From an uncultured Prevotellaceae bacterium (GTDB taxonomy: Bacteria > Bacteroidota > Bacteroidia > Bacteroidales > Bacteroidaceae): DNA of 32,553 nt. Of the stretch, positions 23,877 through 31,037 are shown one piece after another; the first letter of the stretch is position 1, and the number at the start of each line of letters is the position of its first letter. The stretch is from positions 1 through 32,553 of the forward strand of contig CALEPV010000031.1 of NCBI GenBank assembly GCA_937910905.1, written 5' to 3'. The translations under genes were made by a program, and so were the position numbers. The notes beneath the pieces were generated by a model, which saw nothing but the letters and a program-made list of their open reading frames with translations, was not told the DNA's origin and made no database searches.

Positions 23877-24869
23877 CTATAGTCCGAGCTGGCTGCTGAT
23901 GTCCAACATCTTGTTGATGGGTCGGATAGCGAGTGCCGCAACATCGGCGGGGACGGTGACTACTGGCCACTCGTACTTGAGGCAGAGGTAGAGCTTGCGT
24001 AGCGTTACTAACTTCATGTACTCGCACTCGTTGCAGGCGCAGGTGGAATCGTCGGGCGGAGCGGGAATGAAAGTCTTATCAGGTGCCGACTTCTGCATCT
24101 CGTGAAGTATACCGCTCTCAGTAGCTACTATGAACTCCTGCGCTGTGTCGGCTATGGCGAACTTCAGCAGAGCTGCGGTACTGCCTACCTTGTCGGCCAG
24201 CTTGACCACAGGTCCCTTGCATTCGGGGTGTACAAGTATCTTGGCATCGGGATGCTGGGCTTTGAGCTGTAGTATTTTCTCAACACTGAAACGTGCGTGC
24301 ACGTGGCAGGCTCCGGGCCAGAGTAGCATGTTGCGTCCTGTGATGGAGTTTATGTAGCTGCCCAGGTTCTGGTCGGGTCCGAATATGATAGGCGTATCCT
24401 CTGGCAGGGATTCTACTATCTGACGGGCGTTGGACGAGGTGACAACTACGTCGGTAACGGACTTGGTAGCTGCTGTAGTGTTGACGTAGCTTACTACGGT
24501 GTGGCCAGAATGGGACTTCACGAACTCTGCGAACTTGTCGGCAGGACAGCTCTCGGCGAGTGAGCATGTGGCATTGAGGTCGGGCACGAGGACTTTCTTG
24601 TCTGGGCAGAGTATGGCTGCGGTCTCGCCCATAAAGTGTACGCCGCAGAGTACTATTATCCGGGCATCGGTCTTGGCTGCCTGCTGGGCCAGTGCAAGGC
24701 TGTCGCCTATGAAGTCGGCTACGTCCTGTACCGCTCCATCAACATAGTAGTGGGCCATGATGACGGCATTCTTCTGCTTGACCAGGCGCTTGATCTCGGC
24801 CACGAGGTCTATGTTTTCATCCACAGGCTCGCAGGCATAGCCTGCGTTTATCCATTTGTTGTTAACCAT
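23877..24869 (-). CDS. nadA: Quinolinate synthase A
   Basis: NadA condenses iminoaspartate with dihydroxyacetone phosphate to quinolinate in NAD synthesis, using an oxygen-sensitive [4Fe-4S] cluster. The 330-residue protein has MAHYYVDGAVQDVADFIGDS near the N-terminus, GVHFMGETAAIL, and candidate cluster cysteines C102 (NATCSLAESCP), C188 (GACHVH) and the C-terminal CACNECEYMKL (C279/C282). These agree with the spacing of the E. coli ligands. nadB and nadC are not in the window. It is the first gene of the nadA-trmH-M16 operon, transcribed from a -7 box at 24957-24964. The presence of this gene in an anaerobe is ordinary. Confidence 0.94.
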   Translation of the reverse strand: MVNNKWINAGYACEPVDENIDLVAEIKRLVKQKNAVIMAHYYVDGAVQDVADFIGDSLALAQQAAKTDARIIVLCGVHFMGETAAILCPDKKVLVPDLNATCSLAESCPADKFAEFVKSHSGHTVVSYVNTTAATKSVTDVVVTSSNARQIVESLPEDTPIIFGPDQNLGSYINSITGRNMLLWPGACHVHARFSVEKILQLKAQHPDAKILVHPECKGPVVKLADKVGSTAALLKFAIADTAQEFIVATESGILHEMQKSAPDKTFIPAPPDDSTCACNECEYMKLVTLRKLYLCLKYEWPVVTVPADVAALAIRPINKMLDISSQLGL

Positions 24870-24956
24870 ACTTTATTATATAATGTGTTGATTTATTATT
24901 GAAAAGAAGAGCGTTATGCTGATGATTTATGCTTGTTGATATTGTGAATAACTGCG

Positions 24957-24964
24957 CAAAGGTA
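24957..24964 (-). promoter_or_regulatory. -7 promoter box for nadA
   Basis: The - strand reads TACCTTTG. No -33 TTTG at the proper distance was found. Transcription would start near 24950, overlapping the DnaA-box match at 24943-24951. Confidence 0.5.
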
Positions 24965-25091
24965 CAGATATTCAGTGGAATGGCTTGTTTATATATGGTA
25001 GAAATGTTGTTGAAAACTTGTTGGTATATGAATAACAAGTGGCTGGTGAGGGAATAATTGAAAGTTGAGATTTGGTAATCGACACAGCTTA

Positions 25092-25116
25092 TCACAGGTG
25101 TTGACAACACCTGTGA
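25092..25116. repeat. Perfect 25-bp palindrome
   Basis: TCACAGGTGTTG, a central A, then CAACACCTGTGA: 12 paired bases on each side. It could be an operator for a dimeric regulator or part of an origin. It lies about 160 bp upstream of the greA -7 box and 130 bp upstream of the nadA -7 box. Confidence 0.85.
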
Positions 25117-25130
25117 GTTATCAGTATTTT

Positions 25131-25164
25131 TTGCACCGCGGTGGAGCGCATCTTGCACCGCGGT
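25131..25164. repeat. Two copies of a 22-bp-period repeat
   Basis: TTGCACCGCGGT occurs at 25131 and again exactly 22 bp later. The core GCACCGCGGT and the 22-bp period are the same as in the nine-copy array at 21633-21830. Confidence 0.75.
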
Positions 25165-25248
25165 ATTATACATATATAATAATGAGCTTATGAAAACTAT
25201 TAAATATAAAAATGTGTTAAATAAAATACGTTGTATGTGGATAAGGCT

Positions 25249-25256
25249 TACCTTTG
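25249..25256 (+). promoter_or_regulatory. -7 promoter box for greA
   Basis: TACCTTTG matches TAnnTTTG; no -33 box with a 19-20 bp spacer is present. Transcription would start near 25263, giving a leader of about 115 nt. Confidence 0.55.
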
Positions 25257-25287
25257 CATCGACCATTCAGGGGAATATATGATATAT

Positions 25288-25325
25288 AAGGGTTTCGTGT
25301 AGCAACGAAGTCCCTTTACTTTTTG
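25288..25325 (+). terminator. Terminator-like hairpin in the greA leader
   Basis: AAGGGTTTCGT (25288-25298) pairs with ACGAAGTCCCTT (25305-25316) with one wobble and one bulge, a 6-nt loop, then TACTTTTTG. It lies between the -7 box and the greA start codon, so it would stop or attenuate transcripts in the leader. Confidence 0.55.
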
Positions 25326-25378
25326 TAGTTTATGACAAGCAAATAGTAAATTGTAAATAGTCAAATTGTATAATAGAA

Positions 25379-25849
25379 ATGTCCTACATGACACAGAAGG
25401 GCTACGACAAGCTCGTGGCCGAACTTCACCAGCTGGAAGCGGTGGAGCGCCCCAAAGCTTCAGCAGCTATAGCTGAGGCTCGCGACAAAGGCGACCTTAG
25501 TGAGAACTCGGAGTACGATGCAGCCAAGGAGCATCAGGCAATGCTGGAGATAAAGATTACTCAGCTGAAGGCTACCATTGGCGATGCAAAGATTATTGAT
25601 ACCAGCAAGCTGAATGCTGACACCGTTCAGATATTGAGCCGCGTGGAGCTACGTAACCCAAAGAACAACGCTAAGATGGCATACACCATTGTATCGGAAA
25701 CAGAGGCTAATCTGCGTGAGGGTAAGATCAGCGTGAAGACTCCTATTGCACAGGGTCTGATGGGCCATAAGGTGGGTGAGACCGTTGACGTGAAGGTGCC
25801 GCAGGGTACGATACAGCTTGAGATACTGAACATCAGCTTCGAAGAATAA
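25379..25849 (+). CDS. greA: Transcription elongation factor GreA
   Basis: GreA rescues backtracked RNA polymerase by stimulating cleavage of the nascent RNA in the secondary channel. The 156-residue protein has the N-terminal antiparallel coiled coil (residues 1-77) with acidic tip residues in the turn DKGDLSENSEYDAAKE (D/E pair), and the FKBP-like C-terminal domain (80-156) ending GHKVGETVDVKVPQGTIQLEI in parts. Length is normal for the family. It is followed after 6 bp by a HIT-family gene and then rmuC, so the three are likely one operon. The leader carries a terminator-like hairpin. Confidence 0.95.
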   Translation: MSYMTQKGYDKLVAELHQLEAVERPKASAAIAEARDKGDLSENSEYDAAKEHQAMLEIKITQLKATIGDAKIIDTSKLNADTVQILSRVELRNPKNNAKMAYTIVSETEANLREGKISVKTPIAQGLMGHKVGETVDVKVPQGTIQLEILNISFEE

Positions 25850-25855
25850 GTTGTT

Positions 25856-26251
25856 ATGAGTATATTCAGCAAAATAGCGGCAGGCGAGATACATAGCTAC
25901 TGCTGCGCACAGAACGAGGAGTTCTATGCTTTCCTGGACATCAACCCGCTACAGAAGGGCCACACACTGGTCATACCGCGCCGTGAGGTGGACTACATCT
26001 TCGACCTTGAGGACGATGAGATAGCACGTATGCACGTGTTCGCCGCCCATGTGGCTCGCGCCATAAAAAAGGTTATACCCTGCGTGAAAGTGGGTGTGAC
26101 GGTACTGGGGCTTGAAGTGCCGCACGCACATATACACCTTGTGCCGATGCAGAGCGAGAAAGACATGCTGTTCAGCAACCCGAAGAAGGAGTTTACTGTT
26201 GAGGATATGCAGTCTACTGCAGATGCTATACGCAAGGCATTTGAGAGTTAA
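25856..26251 (+). CDS. HIT family nucleotide-binding hydrolase
   Basis: The 131-residue protein has the histidine-triad motif HAHIHLVP (H90, H92, H94) and the N-terminal MSIFSKIAAGEIHSY signature of Hint-type members. HIT proteins hydrolyse purine nucleoside phosphoramidates or related adenylates, and the likely role here is housekeeping removal of AMP-lysine-type products. It starts 6 bp after greA and its stop is 2 bp before the GTG start of rmuC. The catalytic middle histidine is present, so it should be active. Confidence 0.92.
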   Translation: MSIFSKIAAGEIHSYCCAQNEEFYAFLDINPLQKGHTLVIPRREVDYIFDLEDDEIARMHVFAAHVARAIKKVIPCVKVGVTVLGLEVPHAHIHLVPMQSEKDMLFSNPKKEFTVEDMQSTADAIRKAFES

Positions 26252-26253
26252 AG

Positions 26254-27570
26254 GTGTATGCACTAGGAATCATATTAGGAGTAATAGTAGGCGGCCTTGT
26301 TGGTTGGCTTATTGCCAACAGCAAGGCCACTGCGCTTTCTTCGCAGTTGGCAGTCAGGGAACAGCAGCTGAAGGACGTGGAAAAGCTCTACCAGCAGCAG
26401 GTGTCTGAGCTGAAAGCTCAACAGCAGCAGCAGGAAGAGCGGCACAAGCAGGCCAGACAGGAGCAGGCTGAAGCCATAGCCATGCAGTTTAAGATGCTAC
26501 GTGAGCAGATGACATCCGACTCTGAGCGCGTGCTTAAGCAGCGTGCCAGTGAACTGTCGCAGGAGAATCAGGACCAGTTGTCTCGTATACTCAATCCGCT
26601 ACACACCGACCTGAAGCAGATGCGCGAGGCTGTGTCAAGAAGTAATGCAGAGCATACAGAGCGCATGACCCGCCTAGATCAGTCCATCAAGGAGAACCTG
26701 CGGCAATCGCAGATGGTGGGTGAGCGGGCTGACAGCCTCACCAAGGCACTGCGCGGCGACAGTAAGCAGCAGGGTAATTTCGGTGAGATGCGTCTGCTAC
26801 AGCTGCTGGAACAGCTGGGCTTTCAGGAAGGCATGCAGTTCGACCAGCAGCAGACTATGCGAAACTCATCAGGGCAGACGCTGGTAGATGAAGAAGGACA
26901 CAGGCTGATACCGGATGTGATACTGCACTTCCCAGACGACCGCGACGTGATAATCGACTCCAAGGTGTCGCTCACCGCCTACGACTCCTACTTCGCTGCA
27001 ACTACCGATACCGAGCGCGATGCGTGTCTGAAGCGTCACGTAGCATCGCTCCGCTCGCACGTCAACGAGCTCTCACGCAAGAACTACTCAGCCTATATCC
27101 GTCAGGGACGCAAGCGGCTGGACTTTGTGCTGATGTATGTGTTCAACGACGGTGCCGTGAACATAGCTACCGCTGCCGACCGCACCCTCTGGCAGGAAGC
27201 ATACGACAAGGGAGTGTATATAGTAGGTACGCAGAACCTGTACATGACCCTCCGTGTGCTCGACCTCATGTGGCGCCAACAGCAGCAGGTGGAGAACCAA
27301 GAGACCATCATGGAGAAGGCCTCTGAGATAGTGAACCGTGTGCAGCTCTTCTACGAGCGCTTCGAGAAGGTGGATGCCCAGCTCTCCAGCACACGTAAAG
27401 CCTTCGACGAACTGCGTAGCATCACATCTCACAGCGGCATGAGTATCACCACTGTAGCCCGCCAACTACTGAAGCTTGGAGCCAAGGAGAACCCCAAGCG
27501 TAAGCTCAAGCTGCCCGAGGATACTGATGCGCCAACACTGCCAGCAGGTGACACCACTCAGGTAGGGTAG
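26254..27570 (+). CDS. rmuC: DNA recombination protein RmuC
   Basis: RmuC limits recombination between inverted repeats in E. coli; its domain is related to PD-(D/E)XK nucleases. The 438-residue protein has an N-terminal membrane helix (residues 2-22), a long Gln/Glu-rich coiled coil (about 25-160) and the RmuC domain (about 175-380) with GNFGEMRLLQLLEQLGF, DVIIDSKVSLTAY and DFVLMYVFNDGA. The start codon is GTG at 26254, 2 bp after the HIT stop; no in-frame ATG would retain the membrane helix, so the GTG start decides the annotation. GTG starts are uncommon among the neighbours. It is the last gene of the greA operon. Confidence 0.92.
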   Translation: MYALGIILGVIVGGLVGWLIANSKATALSSQLAVREQQLKDVEKLYQQQVSELKAQQQQQEERHKQARQEQAEAIAMQFKMLREQMTSDSERVLKQRASELSQENQDQLSRILNPLHTDLKQMREAVSRSNAEHTERMTRLDQSIKENLRQSQMVGERADSLTKALRGDSKQQGNFGEMRLLQLLEQLGFQEGMQFDQQQTMRNSSGQTLVDEEGHRLIPDVILHFPDDRDVIIDSKVSLTAYDSYFAATTDTERDACLKRHVASLRSHVNELSRKNYSAYIRQGRKRLDFVLMYVFNDGAVNIATAADRTLWQEAYDKGVYIVGTQNLYMTLRVLDLMWRQQQQVENQETIMEKASEIVNRVQLFYERFEKVDAQLSSTRKAFDELRSITSHSGMSITTVARQLLKLGAKENPKRKLKLPEDTDAPTLPAGDTTQVG

Positions 27571-27584
27571 GTTCTGTAATAAAT

Positions 27585-27632
27585 AGTGGAATAATGCCTA
27601 CTTATGCAACAGTAATGTGGTTTTATTCCACT
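27585..27632 (+). promoter_or_regulatory. Inverted repeat upstream of purE
   Basis: AGTGGAATAA (27585-27594) and TTATTCCACT (27623-27632) are perfect 10-bp complements 28 bp apart. It lies in the 93-bp gap before purE. It could be an RNA stem or a protein-binding site; it does not resemble the purine riboswitch core. Confidence 0.5.
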
Positions 27633-27663
27633 CACGTTATACATTATATAATTTACATATTCA

Positions 27664-28194
27664 ATGTCTCCATTAGTAAGCATTATCATGGGTAGTACAA
27701 GCGACCTGCCTGTAATGGAAAAAGCTGCGGCTTTCCTCAATGAACAACATATACCGTTTGAGATGCAGGCGCTGTCTGCGCATCGCACCCCAGCTGAGGT
27801 TGAAGCATTTGCGCGTGGTGCAGAACAGCGTGGCGTGAAGGTCATCATCGCTGCCGCAGGTATGGCAGCTGCACTGCCTGGTGTGATTGCCGCACAGACG
27901 GCTCTACCAGTGATTGGAGTGCCTATCAAGGGTATGCTGGACGGACTCGACGCACTACTGTCGATAGTTCAGATGCCCCCAGGCATACCTGTAGCAACAG
28001 TAGCTGTTAACGGTGCACTCAATGCAGCAGTACTGTCCATGCAGATGCTGGCTCTCACCGATGCCGACATAGCTACGCGGCTGAAGTACTACAAGAGTGG
28101 ATTAGTACAGAAGATAGTCAAGGCCAATGAAGAGTTGGCCAAGGTGAAGTATGAGTGGAAAGTTGACACCATTCGAGGCATCAATAAGGAATAA
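27664..28194 (+). CDS. purE: N5-carboxyaminoimidazole ribonucleotide mutase
   Basis: PurE interconverts N5-CAIR and CAIR in purine synthesis. The 176-residue protein has GSTSDLPVM (residues 10-18), the catalytic SAHRTP, AAGMAAALPGVIAAQT and MPPGIPVATVAVNGALNA. The E. coli GGAAHLPG motif is replaced by AGMAAALPG, which I believe is usual for Bacteroidetes, while the catalytic His of SAHRTP is retained. The partner purK is not in the window. An inverted repeat lies upstream and ispG follows 24 bp downstream on the same strand. Confidence 0.93.
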   Translation: MSPLVSIIMGSTSDLPVMEKAAAFLNEQHIPFEMQALSAHRTPAEVEAFARGAEQRGVKVIIAAAGMAAALPGVIAAQTALPVIGVPIKGMLDGLDALLSIVQMPPGIPVATVAVNGALNAAVLSMQMLALTDADIATRLKYYKSGLVQKIVKANEELAKVKYEWKVDTIRGINKE

Positions 28195-28218
28195 CGGAAA
28201 TTGCACCAGTAAAACGAT

Positions 28219-29433
28219 ATGAATACATCCAGTCAAATACATTCCACTCTCTCCACTGAGGGGGAGCGGGGAGGGGGTCTTCATCTTCGTCGCCACACCC
28301 ATGAGGTGCGCGTGGGCAACATCGGTATAGGTGGCTCTAACCCCATCAGGGTGCAGTCGATGTGCACCACCTCCACAATGAACACGGAGGGGTGCGTGAA
28401 ACAGATACTGGCCATAGCTGCTGCGGGGGGCGAACTGGTTAGGCTCACCACGCAGGGTGTGCGCGAGGCAGAGAACATGCGAGTAATCCGTGACCGTGTC
28501 CGCGCTGCCGGTTGCGATGTGCCGCTGGTGGCCGACGTGCATTTCAACCCCAAGGTGGCTGAGGTGGCTGCCCTCTACTGCGAGAAGGTGCGTATCAATC
28601 CAGGCAACTACGTGGATGCCGCCCGTCAGTTCAAGCATCTGGAATATACCGACGAGGAGTATGCTGCCGAGCTGCGCAAGATAGAGGACAGGTTCGTTCC
28701 TTTCCTAAACATCTGCCGCGAACACGGTACCGCCATTCGCATAGGTGTGAACCACGGTTCTCTCTCAGACCGAATCATGTCGCGCTACGGTGATACGCCA
28801 GAGGGCATCGTGGAGAGCTGCATGGAGTTTCTGCGCATCTGCATGAAGGAGCAGTTCATGGACGTGGTGGTGAGCATCAAGGCTTCAAATACAGTGGTGA
28901 TGGTGCAGAGTGTGCGCCTGCTGGTGAAGGCTATGGATGCCGAAGGCATGACATTCCCGCTACATCTGGGCGTGACCGAGGCCGGCGAGGGCGAGGACGG
29001 ACGCATCAAGAGTGCAGTAGGTATTGGTTCACTGCTCATAGACGGCATTGGCGATACTATCCGTGTGTCGCTCAGCGAGGCACCGGAGGCCGAGATACCT
29101 GTGGCCTACACGCTGCTGCAGGCCGCACGCCAGCGCATGACCAAGACCGAGTACATCAGCTGTCCCGGCTGCGGTCGTACACTCTACGACCTGCCAGAGA
29201 CCATAGCCCGCATCAAGGCCGCCACCAGTCACCTGAAAGGTCTGAAGATAGGCATCATGGGCTGCATAGTGAACGGTCCCGGCGAGATGGCCGATGCCGA
29301 CTATGGCTATGTAGGTGCTGCCCGTGGCAAGGTGAGCCTCTATCGCGGCAAGGAGTGTGTGGAGAAGAACATCCCACAGGAGGAGGCCGTAGAGCGGCTG
29401 TTAGCACTGATACATGCCGATGGCCGATGTTGA
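28219..29433 (+). CDS. ispG: 4-hydroxy-3-methylbut-2-enyl diphosphate synthase
   Basis: IspG (GcpE) is the [4Fe-4S] enzyme of the penultimate MEP-pathway step of isoprenoid synthesis. The 404-residue protein has the barrel domain (about 24-290) with NPIRVQSM, and the C-terminal cluster domain with CPGC (C315, C318), GCIVNGPGE (C349, E356). From memory, many Bacteroidetes carry a long form of about 600 residues with an inserted domain; here EAEIPVAYTLLQ runs almost directly into KTEYISCPGC, so the insert is absent. Residues 11-21 (LSTEGERGGGL) are a translated GC-rich extragenic repeat (28258-28280) between the start codon and the first conserved residues. It follows purE by 24 bp. Confidence 0.92.
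   Translation: MNTSSQIHSTLSTEGERGGGLHLRRHTHEVRVGNIGIGGSNPIRVQSMCTTSTMNTEGCVKQILAIAAAGGELVRLTTQGVREAENMRVIRDRVRAAGCDVPLVADVHFNPKVAEVAALYCEKVRINPGNYVDAARQFKHLEYTDEEYAAELRKIEDRFVPFLNICREHGTAIRIGVNHGSLSDRIMSRYGDTPEGIVESCMEFLRICMKEQFMDVVVSIKASNTVVMVQSVRLLVKAMDAEGMTFPLHLGVTEAGEGEDGRIKSAVGIGSLLIDGIGDTIRVSLSEAPEAEIPVAYTLLQAARQRMTKTEYISCPGCGRTLYDLPETIARIKAATSHLKGLKIGIMGCIVNGPGEMADADYGYVGAARGKVSLYRGKECVEKNIPQEEAVERLLALIHADGRC
28245..28280. repeat. GC-rich extragenic repeat, copy C, inside ispG
   Basis: Bases 28258-28280 are identical to 8268-8290 over 23 positions, including GAGGGGGAGCGGGGAGGG and the closing GGTCT. This copy lacks the matching C-run of copy A, so the palindrome is broken. It is in frame in the 5' end of ispG. 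Confidence 0.8.
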
Positions 29434-29497
29434 CCGTTGTTTGTAATCAGAGAGAGCCACATCATACTTATATAATACCATAATACAATATAGCAAA

Positions 29498-30988
29498 ATG
29501 ACACAACCACTACTGATTTATAATACACTGAGCCGCCAGAAGGAGCTGTTCAGACCTGTTGTAGAGGGCCGCGTGGGCATGTACGTGTGCGGTCCGACGG
29601 TCTATGGCGATGCTCATCTGGGCCATGCACGCCCGGCCATAACCTTCGACCTGCTGTTCCGCTATATGCAGCACATAGGCTACAAGGTGCGCTATGTGAG
29701 GAATATCACCGACGTGGGACATCTTGAGCACGATGCCGACGAGGGTGAGGACAAGATAGCCAAGAAGGCCCGACTGGAGCAGCTGGAGCCTATGGAGGTG
29801 GCGCAGTACTACACTAACCGCTTCCACGATGCCATGCAAAAGCTGAACTGCCTGCCGCCCAGCATCGAGCCTCATGCTACCGGTCACATCATAGAGCAGA
29901 TACAGCTGGTGAAGGAGATACTTGCCAACGGCTATGCCTACGAGAGTCAGGGCTCGGTGTACTTCGATGTGGAGAAGTACAACGAGAAGTACCGCTACGG
30001 CAAGCTGTCAGGGCGCAACCTAACCGATGTGATAAACAATTCGCGCGAGCTGGATGGCCAGAGCGAGAAGCACAATCAAGTGGACTTTGCTCTGTGGAAG
30101 GCTGCGCAGCCGGAGCACATCATGCGCTGGCCTTCGCCTTGGAGCGACGGTTTCCCAGGCTGGCACTGTGAGTGTACGGCCATGGGCCGCAAGTACCTCG
30201 GTTCGCACTTCGATATTCATGGTGGCGGTATGGACTTAGTGTTCCCGCACCATGAGTGCGAGATAGCACAGGCGGTGGCCAGTCAGGGCTCCGACATTGT
30301 GAACTACTGGATGCACTGCAACATGGTGACCATCGGTGGTCAGAAGATGGGTAAGTCGCTGGGCAACTTCATCACGCTCAATGAGTTCTTCAACGGCACG
30401 CACGAGAAGCTCACACAAGCTTACTCGCCGATGACCATACGCTTCTTCATACTGCAGGCACACTACCGCTCGACAGTAGACTTCAGCAATGAGGCCCTGC
30501 AGGCAGCAGAGAAGGGACTGCAGCGACTGATGCAGGCTATAGCCGACCTGAAGCGCATCACAGCCTCCAAGCAGAGCGACGAGCAGACGCAAAAGTTGGT
30601 GAGTGAGCTACGTCAGAAGTGCTACGATGCCATGAACGATGACTTGGCATCACCGCAAGTGATAAGTCATCTGTTCGATGCCAGCACGGTAATCAACAAG
30701 GTGCTGGACCACAAGGCCACTATTAGCGCCGACGATCTGGTAGAGCTGAGCAGTACTATTCAGTTGTTCGCTACAGACATATTGGGTCTCACATCCGACA
30801 CTTCGGCCACCAATGCCGCACGCGAGGAAGCCTTCGGCCACGTGGTGGACATTCTGCTGGAGCAGCGAGCCATAGCCAAGCAGAACAAGGACTGGGCAAC
30901 GAGCGACAAGATACGCAACGAGCTTACAGCCCTGGGCTTTGAAATCAAGGACACCAAGGACGGTGCCACCTGGACGCTGGTGAAGTAA
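29498..30988 (+). CDS. cysS: Cysteinyl-tRNA synthetase
   Basis: CysRS charges tRNA-Cys in an ATP-dependent reaction. The 496-residue class Ia protein has the HIGH-type HLGH (40-43 in GDAHLGHARP), the KMSKS-type KMGKS (283-287), and zinc-binding C31, C224 (GWHCEC) and the HHECE segment. KMGKS instead of KMSKS is an allowed variant. The C-terminal helical anticodon-binding region (about 330-480) is complete. It follows ispG by 64 bp without a recognisable promoter motif, and ends 7 bp before a strong bidirectional terminator. Confidence 0.96.
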   Translation: MTQPLLIYNTLSRQKELFRPVVEGRVGMYVCGPTVYGDAHLGHARPAITFDLLFRYMQHIGYKVRYVRNITDVGHLEHDADEGEDKIAKKARLEQLEPMEVAQYYTNRFHDAMQKLNCLPPSIEPHATGHIIEQIQLVKEILANGYAYESQGSVYFDVEKYNEKYRYGKLSGRNLTDVINNSRELDGQSEKHNQVDFALWKAAQPEHIMRWPSPWSDGFPGWHCECTAMGRKYLGSHFDIHGGGMDLVFPHHECEIAQAVASQGSDIVNYWMHCNMVTIGGQKMGKSLGNFITLNEFFNGTHEKLTQAYSPMTIRFFILQAHYRSTVDFSNEALQAAEKGLQRLMQAIADLKRITASKQSDEQTQKLVSELRQKCYDAMNDDLASPQVISHLFDASTVINKVLDHKATISADDLVELSSTIQLFATDILGLTSDTSATNAAREEAFGHVVDILLEQRAIAKQNKDWATSDKIRNELTALGFEIKDTKDGATWTLVK

Positions 30989-30995
30989 TAAAAAA

Positions 30996-31037
30996 GCACC
31001 CCCGGCTCCCTTCATGTAGGGATCGGGGGTGCATTTT
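30996..31037. terminator. Bidirectional intrinsic terminator
   Basis: GCACCCCCG (30996-31004) pairs with CGGGGGTGC (31024-31032), and TCCCT with AGGGA inside it, around a 6-nt loop. It is flanked by an A-run on the left and T6 on the right, so it can end both cysS and the convergent thioredoxin-fold gene. Confidence 0.92.

Larger units (their letters stand above)
24870..25378. other. AT-rich divergent intergenic region; candidate replication origin
   Basis: The 509 bp separate nadA (-) from greA (+). It holds two exact TTATNCACA DnaA-box matches on the - strand (24943-24951 as TGTGAATAA, 25236-25244 as TGTGGATAA), a perfect 25-bp palindrome (25092-25116), two 22-bp repeat copies (25131-25164) and a very AT-rich stretch (25164-25230) directly before the second box. 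All genes from here to 30988 are on the + strand and all genes from 11497 to here are on the - strand, as expected around an origin. Two boxes are few, so origin function is an inference. Confidence 0.4.

Noticed and set aside
24862..25266. 134-residue frame on the - strand over the nadA-greA gap
   Set aside because: Composition is that of AT-rich noncoding DNA, and it covers the palindrome, DnaA boxes and the nadA promoter.
27571..27663. Purine riboswitch upstream of purE
   Set aside because: The gap is short and lacks the conserved three-way junction core; only one inverted repeat is seen.
29434..29497. T-box leader for cysS
   Set aside because: The 64-bp gap is too short and has no T-box sequence or specifier stem.
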